NCBI GenBank assembly: GCA_002501805.1 | Contig: DAOI01000006.1 | Span: 52,435 to 77,898, forward strand | Direction of reading: 5' to 3' | From: Euryarchaeota archaeon UBA463 | GTDB taxonomy: Archaea; Thermoplasmatota; Poseidoniia; Poseidoniales; Thalassarchaeaceae | DNA: 25,464 nucleotides | Shown: piece after piece, positions 1-8,277 of the stretch | How positions within the stretch are numbered: the first letter of the stretch is position 1 | How the letters are laid out: each line of letters begins with the position of its first letter | Notes under the pieces: generated by a model | Databases searched by the model: none | The model's input: the letters and a program-made list of their open reading frames with translations, nothing else | Told to the model about the DNA's origin: nothing | Position numbers and translations under genes: made by a program

Positions 1-39
1 TTCCAGACCCGAGTTATTTGATTCCCCCTCCTCTGTCAT
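1..39 (-). CDS. possible 5' end of a protein gene running off the left edge
   Basis: An ATG on the minus strand at 39-37 opens a frame with no stop for the 13 codons visible (MTEEGESNNSGLE). It lies 34 nt downstream of the tmk stop on the same strand, so it would be the next gene of that operon. No clear SD precedes the ATG, and 13 codons prove nothing; the acidic N-terminus identifies no family. Confidence 0.3.
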   Translation of the reverse strand, partial: MTEEGESNNSGLE

Positions 40-73
40 ACTACCCGCAGATTCGAGATTGACATTGAAATAA

Positions 74-1420
74 TCAGAGAGATTTCATTGTCCACCATGA
101 AATAAGGTCATTCTCGTTTTTTGGCAGTGGAAAGGAGTCTCTGCCAGGTCCGATTATTGCAATCCTCTCTAATGTGGATTTCACGGCTGAAGGATATTTT
201 CCAGACCTGATTATTTGTCCCAATGCAAATCTGATATGAGTATCTGGATTTTTCTTCATCCATTTCCTTAGAGCGTCCTTGAGGGGCCATATTGCTATAG
301 CTAATCTACCGAAAGGTCGTGATTCATCCTTCATCTGGGAACGGGGGGCCTCTCTTCCAATCAGGGACTTATGCTGATGTATACATCCTAATTTCTCATT
401 TAGATACCTGACAATTGTCTGAGTATGCCTCTCTGAAACAGACCTTACCGGACCCAGTGACTTTCTTAGTTCCCTGATATTCGCCGTTCTCATTAGTGAT
501 AACGTCCCACAGATTGACGAAATAGAGTGAGATAATACGTTATGTGGAACATCCACCCTCTCGCCCTCTAATGACTCCGAGAGAATATCGGAATGAGCTT
601 CTTGAAAATTCTTGAGTACCCTCCATGGCGAATCTCCATTGAGCCATTCTTGTTCTCTAATTGCTGGCCTCACCCCCAGTCCCTGTAATGTCGATTGTCC
701 CCTAGAGGATTTTATCAGTTCACTGACTAGATTCCTATCTACTACTTCCGAACGAACATTTACTGGTTCGGGACGAGAATGCATGAAGTTCCTGATGAGG
801 GATTTGAGCTTCGTTTTGAATTCATCTTCGGAACCTTCGTTAAGAACGGGGCCGATGATGGCACCCATATCGAAAGGAGTTGGCATCTCAATATTTCCAG
901 ATAGAAGTTCCATGTATCCTTCCCTGATCATCTTCTGAAGTTCGCTCGTCTCGAAATATTCTTCTTTATCTGAATGGGCCCTCAGTGTTCCGCTCTTTAT
1001 CCTGTCTAAGGCAACCTTCGGATCGCAATCAACCCAGATACATAAATCCGGCACTAAGGCGGCTGAATTCATATGTGCCACTTTTTCTATCCCTAGTTGG
1101 CCAACTATTCCTTGGTATACCAGAGAGGAGTGTATGTTCCTCTCACTGACCACTCCAATTCCAGATTCTAACCTTGGAAGAATCCAGCCATGCGAGTGAT
1201 CTACCCTGTCAGCCGCGAACAGTCCGGCTTCTCTCTCCGGGCTTGTGGTTTTTCTCCTAACTGAATCGATAGCTAGCCTACCTAATGGGTGATCTCTCCT
1301 GGGCTCTCCCGTTACACTGACGGACACGAATGGAAACTCCTTCCTCATTACCTCAGAGACTACCTTAGTAGCTAGTCCCTTACCGCTGCCATCGCCCCCT
1401 TCAATGGCGATCAGATACAC
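74..1420 (-). CDS. tmk: thymidylate kinase (dTMP kinase) with a C-terminal extension of unknown function
   Basis: The N-terminal ~215 residues are a thymidylate kinase, which phosphorylates dTMP to dTDP for DNA synthesis. A P-loop GGDGSGKG lies at residues 8-15, an EPRR motif at ~39-42, and SERNIHSSLVYQ at ~92-103 matches the family's DRY-SSxAYQ motif, with the aspartate and aromatic replaced (E-R-N). The usual family length is ~200-215 aa, but this protein is 448 aa. The remaining ~230 residues are basic and mostly helical-looking, and I do not recognise them. An earlier in-frame TTG at 1426 exists, but an AAGGAGG SD (1434-1428) sits 7 nt before the GTG at 1420 and only 1 nt before the TTG, so GTG is preferred. 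The gene starts 2 nt after the stop of the upstream membrane-protein gene, so the two are probably cotranscribed. Confidence 0.85.
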   Translation of the reverse strand: MYLIAIEGGDGSGKGLATKVVSEVMRKEFPFVSVSVTGEPRRDHPLGRLAIDSVRRKTTSPEREAGLFAADRVDHSHGWILPRLESGIGVVSERNIHSSLVYQGIVGQLGIEKVAHMNSAALVPDLCIWVDCDPKVALDRIKSGTLRAHSDKEEYFETSELQKMIREGYMELLSGNIEMPTPFDMGAIIGPVLNEGSEDEFKTKLKSLIRNFMHSRPEPVNVRSEVVDRNLVSELIKSSRGQSTLQGLGVRPAIREQEWLNGDSPWRVLKNFQEAHSDILSESLEGERVDVPHNVLSHSISSICGTLSLMRTANIRELRKSLGPVRSVSERHTQTIVRYLNEKLGCIHQHKSLIGREAPRSQMKDESRPFGRLAIAIWPLKDALRKWMKKNPDTHIRFALGQIIRSGKYPSAVKSTLERIAIIGPGRDSFPLPKNENDLISWWTMKSL

Positions 1421-1422
1421 GG

Positions 1423-2184
1423 TCAATCCTCCTTGGAATGTACATCATAGAATTGCCTCCTGGATAGTCCGACAAGGCCCATTCCCGATAGTGTGAATAG
1501 AGGTCCCACGAACATTAGTCCGCCACTCCAAAGACCGAGAAAGGCAAGGCCCCATGTCTTCTTGTAGCTGATTCCTTTTCTCGCCTCTATACCTCCAAAG
1601 ATGCCTGCAAGTCCGGTCAGTAGAGTGAAGATTGCAAATATCGTAGCGATTAAAACTGACTCCCTCAGATAACTTTCCCCTTCCATGTCCAAAACTTCTG
1701 CTGGGTTGGGTTCTCCCTCCCTAAGAGTAATTGTAATCTGAGAGTGGTCCCCTGGAATTAGTAAGACCTGAACAGTGATATTTCCCGGATGTGCAACTTC
1801 CAACTTAACGGACCTACGGGGGACATCTTCGATTGAGAATCTGCCACCTGAGTCCGTTGAATCGCTACCAATTACTATTCCATCCTCATCATAAAGTAAA
1901 ACGTCAATTTCACTTATTCCTTCTGCACCAGATGAGTTACTAACTAGTTCTGAGATGACTATTCCTTCTACGTCTGCGGTTCCTCCTGACTGCTCAACTT
2001 GTCCTGAAAGGATATCGCTTACATTACCAGAAATTAGCATTATTCCTATGATGAAACCTAACATTCCACCGATTCCTATCAATACTGCCCCTAGGTTCCT
2101 AGTAGCAGAGTCTGTGGAAAGATCCGATAGCCAGAGTTGTAGGCTTGTAGATTCATCCAAATCCTCTTCAAACTCTTCAATCAT
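1423..2184 (-). CDS. membrane protein with a carboxypeptidase-regulatory-like beta domain
   Basis: This 253-aa protein has an acidic cytoplasmic N-terminus and a first membrane helix at ~32-52. An external domain at ~65-160 has the pattern of carboxypeptidase-regulatory-like (CarboxypepD_reg/DUF4198-type) folds: a V-x-G-x-V start, a 'DSGGRFSIEDVP' turn, then 'LEVAHPG'. Two more helices follow at ~174-200 and ~209-241, the last rich in glycine. Such Ig-like domains usually serve in adhesion or as structural modules; no enzymatic residues are visible. The ATG at 2184 is preceded by GGGGTGAT, a good SD, and overlaps the end of the glutaminyl cyclase gene by 8 nt. The pair is therefore likely cotranscribed and translationally coupled. 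The specific function is unknown. Confidence 0.75.
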   Translation of the reverse strand: MIEEFEEDLDESTSLQLWLSDLSTDSATRNLGAVLIGIGGMLGFIIGIMLISGNVSDILSGQVEQSGGTADVEGIVISELVSNSSGAEGISEIDVLLYDEDGIVIGSDSTDSGGRFSIEDVPRRSVKLEVAHPGNITVQVLLIPGDHSQITITLREGEPNPAEVLDMEGESYLRESVLIATIFAIFTLLTGLAGIFGGIEARKGISYKKTWGLAFLGLWSGGLMFVGPLFTLSGMGLVGLSRRQFYDVHSKED

Positions 2185-3232
2185 CGAGTATCACCCCATC
2201 CTCTTGTGACTGTGGAGTGGGATTAGGCTGTTCATCATGCCGATTACCAGTTTCTACATCATTCCCCCCAACAGGCATATCATTCCGCCCGAAAAATATC
2301 AACAATATTCCTACGAACAAGACTGTAATAGTCACGAAACCAGTGCCTGAGGAAATAGAATCCTGCCCTAAATCACAGGATGATACACAGATATCCTCTC
2401 CGGCCTGTGAAAGATTTGTCATCTGAATAAGATACATTTTAGACCAATTCTTCCCAGTAATCCAAAATTCTGAACCTGTACTATGAGCGATGCCGTTGAG
2501 TACGTTGTTGATGCCATGATTATTTTCAGAGGAGAGCTGGCTAGCGTCATACTCCCCTACAACCGTACCGTTGGAAGGATCGAATACCACAATTATATCC
2601 TGTTGCCAAACATTGGCAATTACCCTTGGCCCAGCAGGAGTATTGACACATTCTAACTCATTAATTTTAGTTATGAGGTTTCCAAAACTATCTGTGACTG
2701 AAACCATTCTCTCAATCTCAAACGTTTCTGTATTGCGAAAAGAAACACTGGAAGTTCCATTTGACATGACGAAAGATTCTCCATCAAAGCAGATCCCCCA
2801 ACCTTCTCCTTCATACTCATATGAAGATACCTGAGATAGATTTTCCATCTCGAAAACAAACGCAATTTGACTCTTCCAAGTGAGCATGACAATGGTATCA
2901 TTGAACACTGTAATGCCCTCTGAAAATATCGTGTCATTGAATGACTTCGACCTGATAACATCGCCAGTTAATGGATCGACTTCCCTTAGTGTTGAGAAGC
3001 CGTACAACCCTGTACTCTCATATATTGATCCGTTATACAATTCTAGTCCCTGCGTGAATGCATCATTTTGATGGTGGTGTTCGCTTATTATGATGATTTC
3101 ATGCTCGATATTTTCCCCATATTCATCGATATTTTCAGCTTGTATCAGTGGTGAAAATACAATCGCTGACACGAGGAGGGAAAGTAGTAAACTACTCCGC
3201 CCTGTACGACTCATGTATGAACGATGCTCCAT
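2177..3232 (-). CDS. secreted, membrane-anchored glutaminyl-peptide cyclotransferase (glutamine cyclotransferase family)
   Basis: The protein resembles the plant/bacterial beta-propeller glutaminyl cyclase family (PF05096), which converts N-terminal glutamine of proteins or peptides to pyroglutamate. Family signatures appear in order: FTQGL (59-63), ESTGLYG (72-78), LTWK (117-120), GEGWG (142-146), SNGT (157-160), NELE (191-194), NGIA (246-249) and TGK (259-261). Residues ~13-32 form a signal peptide (cleavage near IQA-EN). A C-terminal helix at ~297-315 with a short polar tail anchors the enzyme outside the cell. This anchor is an addition to the usual family layout. ATG at codon 7 is an alternative start. 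It is transcribed divergently from the surface peptidase gene, only 49 nt away, and heads an operon with the membrane protein and tmk. Blocking N-termini could protect exported proteins from aminopeptidases; that role is inferred. Confidence 0.88.
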   Translation of the reverse strand: MEHRSYMSRTGRSSLLLSLLVSAIVFSPLIQAENIDEYGENIEHEIIIISEHHHQNDAFTQGLELYNGSIYESTGLYGFSTLREVDPLTGDVIRSKSFNDTIFSEGITVFNDTIVMLTWKSQIAFVFEMENLSQVSSYEYEGEGWGICFDGESFVMSNGTSSVSFRNTETFEIERMVSVTDSFGNLITKINELECVNTPAGPRVIANVWQQDIIVVFDPSNGTVVGEYDASQLSSENNHGINNVLNGIAHSTGSEFWITGKNWSKMYLIQMTNLSQAGEDICVSSCDLGQDSISSGTGFVTITVLFVGILLIFFGRNDMPVGGNDVETGNRHDEQPNPTPQSQEDGVILDD

Positions 3233-3281
3233 CGGTGTTAAAATACGTCTTAGAACCGATTCGTTCTAGTTACAACACGGA
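3233..3281. promoter_or_regulatory. compact divergent promoter region
   Basis: Only 49 nt separate the start codons of the divergent glutaminyl cyclase and peptidase genes, so both promoters must be here or overlap the coding ends. It holds an A/T-rich TTAAAATA (3239-3246) and an imperfect palindrome GAAC-N6-GTTC (around 3252-3265). AACAC-GGA-GTGTT (3274-3286) forms a small inverted repeat over the GTG at 3282. No TATA box can be assigned with confidence. Confidence 0.4.
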
Positions 3282-6200
3282 GTGTTGAGTATGTCGGGCC
3301 TAGAATGTCGTGATTCTTCCTTTAGTGCCACTATCCTGGCACTATTGATGGTAGTGACTAGTTTGTCTCCTTTGGCGATGGCTGAAGACATTGATAACGA
3401 TGATTCAGAAAGCTTTGTCGGGGATCTTAGTGGGTTCGATCCCATTACTGAAGGGAAGGAATATCTATTCTCCGAGTCCCCGGTTCCAATATACTCTGCA
3501 ACAGGATTCCTGAAGTCGCAGTGGAGATCTGATGGCTATCCTGATCTGACTCTCCCCTTTTCTGATTCATACATTAATTCCAGATCGAGTACTAGGAGCT
3601 GTGAAAATGCTTGGAGCGTGGGAGATACTGATGATGTGACTACCGCTGGAGGGTCAATAGCGGCTACTGTACAGAAAGTTTCCAGTAATTCGGCAATCTT
3701 TGTAGAGGACGGCCAAGTAATACCTTCAACCACGCTGAACGATATTGCTTCAACTTGGGAATCTACAATATTTCCTACAGTAACTGGCTACTTCGGTTCG
3801 GCCCCTGATGTGGATAATACTTGCCAGATAGAGATAGTCATTTTCTCGATAGATGGAGGAGGAGGAATCGGGGGTTATTTCGTTCCTGGCCTATCATCAT
3901 CTAAGGAGTCGGTATTCATGGATATTGATGATTTGAGCTGGAGGAATACCATACTGGCTCACGAGTTCCAGCACCTACTGCACAATGCCAGGGACCCGTT
4001 CGAGTATATCTGGATTGACGAGGGGGCGGCTGATATGGCCGCCTACCTGTGTTTTGGAGTCACCAGTTCTCTGACTGGGCACGCTAACGAATGGTCGCAG
4101 AATTCCAATATGAGCGTTAGGTGGTGGAATCAGAGGATTGCAGACTATGGTGCTGGATTCCTATTTCTGATGTATCTCTCAGATAAATTGGGCGGGGCAT
4201 CTGCAATATCAGCTTTGGTTGCCGATACGGATACCGGAGGGAAAGGGATAGAAGATCTGGCTTCCAATCCCCTTCCTGGATCTACTCCAATTGGGACCAC
4301 CATGAGTGATATCTTTGCTAATTTCACACTGGCTGTTTCTGTTGATAGTGGCCAGGGGGCCTTCGGGTTCTCCAATCTAGATTTGAGTACTGGCTGTATT
4401 GCGGCTTACGTCTGTAAAGCTCAGATGAGTGGATTCAATGATCAATGGGTCAATCCATGGACAAGCTCTCTACAAGAGCTAGAGGGATGGGGAATGAGGG
4501 CTTACAAGTTCAATCAAGGTTCCGGAGCCCCCTTGAATATCATGGTTCAACCTTCCGAATTTGGGTTCGAGGGGGCATTGCTGGCCAAAGATAGCAGTAC
4601 TGGGAGTTGGTCTATGAGCCGGATGAGGGTCGATCCTGTCACCGGATCTGTCACTGGTCTAATCCATGATTTTGGAACGGATGTAGATGAAGTCTGGATG
4701 ACAACCTGGTACGAGTCTGCGGTTGACGATTGTGACTATAACTACGCCACTTGTGGAATAACCAGTGGCAGTTACCCTACCGCGACTGTAACGGTTCAAG
4801 CGATGCTTGTCACCGACCCTGCAGAAGTATCGATTGAATCCATTGACGATTTTGATAGAGACTCAGATGGACTCTCGGATAGTGTACAGATTGATTTAGG
4901 GGTTGTTTCGAATTCATTTTTTGAGATACTTGAGGTTACTGTGGATGCGTTCTCAAACAATTCGTTAGTAGATACGAAAGTATTCTCATTGACAGCAGGA
5001 AATAGTGTTTCTACTGAGAAGAGTGTTTGGTTTACCCCTCCTTATTCCGGGCAGTGGACTTTCGGAGTAAGCATAAATGATGTCACGTCTGAATTAGTTG
5101 ACCAGGCTTTCTCTTTACCGACTGACCTAACTAACTTGAAGCCTGTTGCATCTATCTCCGTCTCTACGAACTCAACTCAGACTTGGTTGCCTGTAAACAT
5201 GTTCGGTTCGGGATATGACGAGTGGGGTTTCGGTATGGAGAATGGATCGTTCTCGAAGAATGAAACGCCCATTGCATACTACTGGGATTTGGGAGATAAT
5301 GTCTCTTCCACTCTGAAGAATCCCATTCATCAGTACATGGAGCCAGGCGTTTACCCCGTAGTCCTCACAGTGATGGATCAAGGGGGTTACTATTCAGAAT
5401 CACAAACCTGGACCGTAGTAGTTGAAGATACTAGCGATCCAGTTCCTGAAATCTCAGTTGAGGGCGTAGTAGTCTCAGAAGAGTTTGTCTTACTGACTAA
5501 TCAGCAAGTCATGTTTTCTGCTCTGGGAACCACGGATAATCTTCCTTTGGAGGAGCTATACTTCGAATGGAACTGGGGTGATGGCGAGATTCAGTCAGGA
5601 ATAGGACTCTACGAATCAAGTCATTCTTGGATCGATGGAAGTGCTGAAGGAATTGTGTATACTCTTTCTTTACTGGTAAGCGATGGCATTCATGATGTTG
5701 AGCATACGATTTTCATTAAGATTCTGAATAGAGTTCCTCAGCAGATCTATGACTCTCCGCTCCAGACTTATACCCTGACTCCATTGACTCTTCCTTCTGT
5801 TTTCACAGACAGTGATGGCATGATTGTAGACTATGACTGGTCTTTCGAGGAGGGTGTCAATCTTGAGGGAGGTGGGATGACTATGACATCAGATTACTCT
5901 CAGACTTCATCTGATGAGGCGAATCCAACAGTGGGTTGGTTAACTCCTGGGATGAAAAATATCAGTCTTACCGTAACAGATGATGATGGAAATTCAACGT
6001 TTGCAATTCTTCAAGTAAATGTGATTAATCAAAGGCCTGTTGCAGTTTTCTCAAGACCAGCAGATGGAAATGTGGACACCACATACACCTTCACTAGCTA
6101 CTCTTTCGACCCTGATGGAGACTCATCCCAATTATCGACACTTTGGACGATTTCTGATTTGGATGATCCTATCGAGAATGTTTCTTCTGTCAGCCACACA

Positions 6201-7394
6201 TTCATGGATCCAGGACTCTACACGGTAACTCTTACTGTTACAGATGTACTTGGTTTGGAGTCGGCACAGAAGTCGTTCACTTTGAGGATAGAAAATCCCC
6301 TTCCCATTCCAAAAATAGATTTCTCTTGCCCAAGCGTCGATGATATCATCCTAGATCGAGAGCCCGAAGAGGGAGAGCAAGTAATTTGGCAGGTGCCTCA
6401 GACAGAGGAAGGTGGCGCATTCGTCTCCCCTGGCAGTCTGATGAAGTTTGATGGATCAAGGAGTTATGATTCCGATCCCGCTTTCATTGGCAAGTCATCT
6501 GTAGACCCCGACAGTGAGGATTGGAATGGAATTACAAGATGGATTTGGGATTTTGGTGATGCAACGCCTCAAGTCGAGGGAGCGGTAGTCTGGCATCAGT
6601 ATTCCATCCCTGGCACCTATATTGTGACTCTCACCGTTGTCGATGGATTCGAGGGAGGTGAGACTAACTCAACACATATGCTTGTTCTTGTTTCCCAAAC
6701 TCCTAAAATCCTGACTACCAATCCTGTTTCATCCGATTACGTCAATATTGGAGACCCTATTTTCCTGAATTACAGTGTGTTTGATCAAGATCTAGAAGAT
6801 GGGCTTGTGGCTTGGATGGACATGGACTCATCTGTGGACTCGGATGGGGATAGGGATTCTACGAACGATAATGACAGGTCGCTTTCAGGAGATCTAGTTG
6901 TCAGATGGGATTTGGATGCCAGTGTGGATTCCGATGGAGATGGCGACTACAAGAATGACTGGGATTGGAATCCTGTTAACTGGGACGAAGAGGGAGAAAT
7001 TAGGATTACTATGCAGGTTTGTGATGCCGTAAACGTATGTGCTTCCAGAGAATACGTGATTACCGTATTATCTACTGAGGATGAATACGTCCCCAAGTCT
7101 CTTTCTGACCTAACTTGGGAGGATATAGTACCTAACAAGGAGAGCGGGGGACTTCTCGCTCTTGTCGGACTGGTTTTGGTCCTAGGTTGGATTATCATGA
7201 GGCAGAAAGATGAAGAAGAGCTTGATGCTGACGAAATGATGGAAACCTATGATGTCGACGAAGTTGAGGCCGATGGAGGCCTTCCCGGCATGGATCAGCA
7301 TAAGCCCCCTCCTCAGCCAAAGTATCTTTCTCAAGAAGAGAGGCGTGATTCTGATTCAGGATATGTGCGTCCCATTAGAACGAGGAGGCGTTGA
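3282..7394 (+). CDS. giant surface metallopeptidase with PKD repeats and C-terminal membrane anchor (M30-like zincin)
   Basis: This 1370-aa exported protein starts with a signal peptide (hydrophobic ~14-31, cleavage near AMA-ED). A zinc-peptidase motif HEFQH at 227-231 is followed by WIDEGAAD with a candidate third ligand E247, the HExxH...E arrangement of gluzincins such as M30 hyicolysin. About five PKD/Ig-like domains follow. Their WDLGDN/WNWGDG/WDFGD cores lie near residues 668, 763, 850 (weak), 966 (weak) and 1088, typically ending in 'Y..PG.Y.V.LTV.D'. Aspartate-rich, probably calcium-binding DSDGD segments lie near 520 and, twice, near 1180-1222. A membrane helix at ~1287-1306 and a ~64-residue cytoplasmic tail end the protein. 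It probably degrades proteins at the cell surface, feeding peptide uptake. The GTG at 3282 or the ATG at 3291 could be the start; both give a usable signal peptide. Confidence 0.85.
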   Translation: MLSMSGLECRDSSFSATILALLMVVTSLSPLAMAEDIDNDDSESFVGDLSGFDPITEGKEYLFSESPVPIYSATGFLKSQWRSDGYPDLTLPFSDSYINSRSSTRSCENAWSVGDTDDVTTAGGSIAATVQKVSSNSAIFVEDGQVIPSTTLNDIASTWESTIFPTVTGYFGSAPDVDNTCQIEIVIFSIDGGGGIGGYFVPGLSSSKESVFMDIDDLSWRNTILAHEFQHLLHNARDPFEYIWIDEGAADMAAYLCFGVTSSLTGHANEWSQNSNMSVRWWNQRIADYGAGFLFLMYLSDKLGGASAISALVADTDTGGKGIEDLASNPLPGSTPIGTTMSDIFANFTLAVSVDSGQGAFGFSNLDLSTGCIAAYVCKAQMSGFNDQWVNPWTSSLQELEGWGMRAYKFNQGSGAPLNIMVQPSEFGFEGALLAKDSSTGSWSMSRMRVDPVTGSVTGLIHDFGTDVDEVWMTTWYESAVDDCDYNYATCGITSGSYPTATVTVQAMLVTDPAEVSIESIDDFDRDSDGLSDSVQIDLGVVSNSFFEILEVTVDAFSNNSLVDTKVFSLTAGNSVSTEKSVWFTPPYSGQWTFGVSINDVTSELVDQAFSLPTDLTNLKPVASISVSTNSTQTWLPVNMFGSGYDEWGFGMENGSFSKNETPIAYYWDLGDNVSSTLKNPIHQYMEPGVYPVVLTVMDQGGYYSESQTWTVVVEDTSDPVPEISVEGVVVSEEFVLLTNQQVMFSALGTTDNLPLEELYFEWNWGDGEIQSGIGLYESSHSWIDGSAEGIVYTLSLLVSDGIHDVEHTIFIKILNRVPQQIYDSPLQTYTLTPLTLPSVFTDSDGMIVDYDWSFEEGVNLEGGGMTMTSDYSQTSSDEANPTVGWLTPGMKNISLTVTDDDGNSTFAILQVNVINQRPVAVFSRPADGNVDTTYTFTSYSFDPDGDSSQLSTLWTISDLDDPIENVSSVSHTFMDPGLYTVTLTVTDVLGLESAQKSFTLRIENPLPIPKIDFSCPSVDDIILDREPEEGEQVIWQVPQTEEGGAFVSPGSLMKFDGSRSYDSDPAFIGKSSVDPDSEDWNGITRWIWDFGDATPQVEGAVVWHQYSIPGTYIVTLTVVDGFEGGETNSTHMLVLVSQTPKILTTNPVSSDYVNIGDPIFLNYSVFDQDLEDGLVAWMDMDSSVDSDGDRDSTNDNDRSLSGDLVVRWDLDASVDSDGDGDYKNDWDWNPVNWDEEGEIRITMQVCDAVNVCASREYVITVLSTEDEYVPKSLSDLTWEDIVPNKESGGLLALVGLVLVLGWIIMRQKDEEELDADEMMETYDVDEVEADGGLPGMDQHKPPPQPKYLSQEERRDSDSGYVRPIRTRRR

Positions 7395-7395
7395 A

Positions 7396-8277
7396 GTGGG
7401 CCTCATGAAAAGGAGAAAATTTTTCTCTTTTTTGGTCAGTCTTTCAATAGTCTTTCCAGTTTCTTTTTTCGCTTTATTGGTACTATCTTCACCGGTTGCT
7501 TCAGCACAATCTAGTGGATCTTGTAATGTCCCAGCAGTAAATGATGCAACTGCATCTAATAGTATTTCTTTAGAGCCAGTTGAAGATTCTTTCTGGAATG
7601 ACGAAGGGCCACTGTATAACTTGAGGTCTGATGTTTTTGTAGACTTCACTGTTGACAATGATAGTGCCACTGCGGTATCTATGAAGCTAGTTCCAGGATA
7701 CATGTATTCGTTCTGCATAAGCATAACGAGCAATCAGGAGGATCCCCCTGTGAATCCAAGTTCTGACATCTATCTAATGACTCAGCCAAACTGGGACAGG
7801 TATAGACTCGGTTATGAGCTGAGAGAAGATGACTCATTCTTTGAAGCGTTCGATGAGCTTCCCGTTGAGTGGAGGGATATGGATGACTGGCTCCCATTCA
7901 GAGATGTTCATGCATACGAGGGCACTACCTATACTGAATTCTCAGTCGCTATTGATTCCTCGGGATCGGGATTCTTTGGAGGGGGGGACGTCATCTACTA
8001 TCTGGTAATCGATGGTTGGGATAATAGAAGGCACACTAACACTGAAGCGACTGGGGGGGATATCGATGTTGAAGTTCTGATAGACGTTGAAGAAAGATTG
8101 AATATCCCTAAGTTTACTGCTACTCTTTTGGTTGGATCACTGCCACTTGCTTGTATCATACTACCGATGATAATCCATACAAGATACATGGCCAATGGTA
8201 GAGAAAATATCGAAGTTGATGAAAGAAGAGAGCTCCCCTACCTAGATAGTGAAGGCAGGGATACTGAATACAATTAG
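7396..8277 (+). CDS. small secreted protein anchored by a C-terminal helix, unknown function
   Basis: The gene begins 1 nt after the peptidase stop. GAGGAGG (7382-7388) stands 7 nt before GTG 7396, which favours that start; ATG 7405 gives 290 aa beginning MKRRKFF and is the alternative. Numbering from the ATG, residues ~5-34 are a signal peptide (cleavage near ASA-QS). The external domain at ~35-235 is acidic, with two cysteines (C40, C104) that could form a disulfide. A membrane helix lies at ~238-258 and a ~30-residue acidic tail follows. The external part reads as a beta-sandwich ('YMYSFCISI', 'IYLMTQPNW', 'YYLVIDG'), loosely like bacterial pre-peptidase C-terminal domains. I do not recognise the family. 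Linkage to the peptidase and the shared anchor layout suggest a surface partner. Its stop overlaps the convergent aroD stop by 4 nt. Confidence 0.75.
   Translation: MGLMKRRKFFSFLVSLSIVFPVSFFALLVLSSPVASAQSSGSCNVPAVNDATASNSISLEPVEDSFWNDEGPLYNLRSDVFVDFTVDNDSATAVSMKLVPGYMYSFCISITSNQEDPPVNPSSDIYLMTQPNWDRYRLGYELREDDSFFEAFDELPVEWRDMDDWLPFRDVHAYEGTTYTEFSVAIDSSGSGFFGGGDVIYYLVIDGWDNRRHTNTEATGGDIDVEVLIDVEERLNIPKFTATLLVGSLPLACIILPMIIHTRYMANGRENIEVDERRELPYLDSEGRDTEYN

Noticed and set aside
7249..7404. Upstream extension of the small secreted protein to ATG 7249
   Set aside because: It would overlap the peptidase tail by ~146 nt and bury the signal peptide. GTG 7396 or ATG 7405 gives a proper exported N-terminus.
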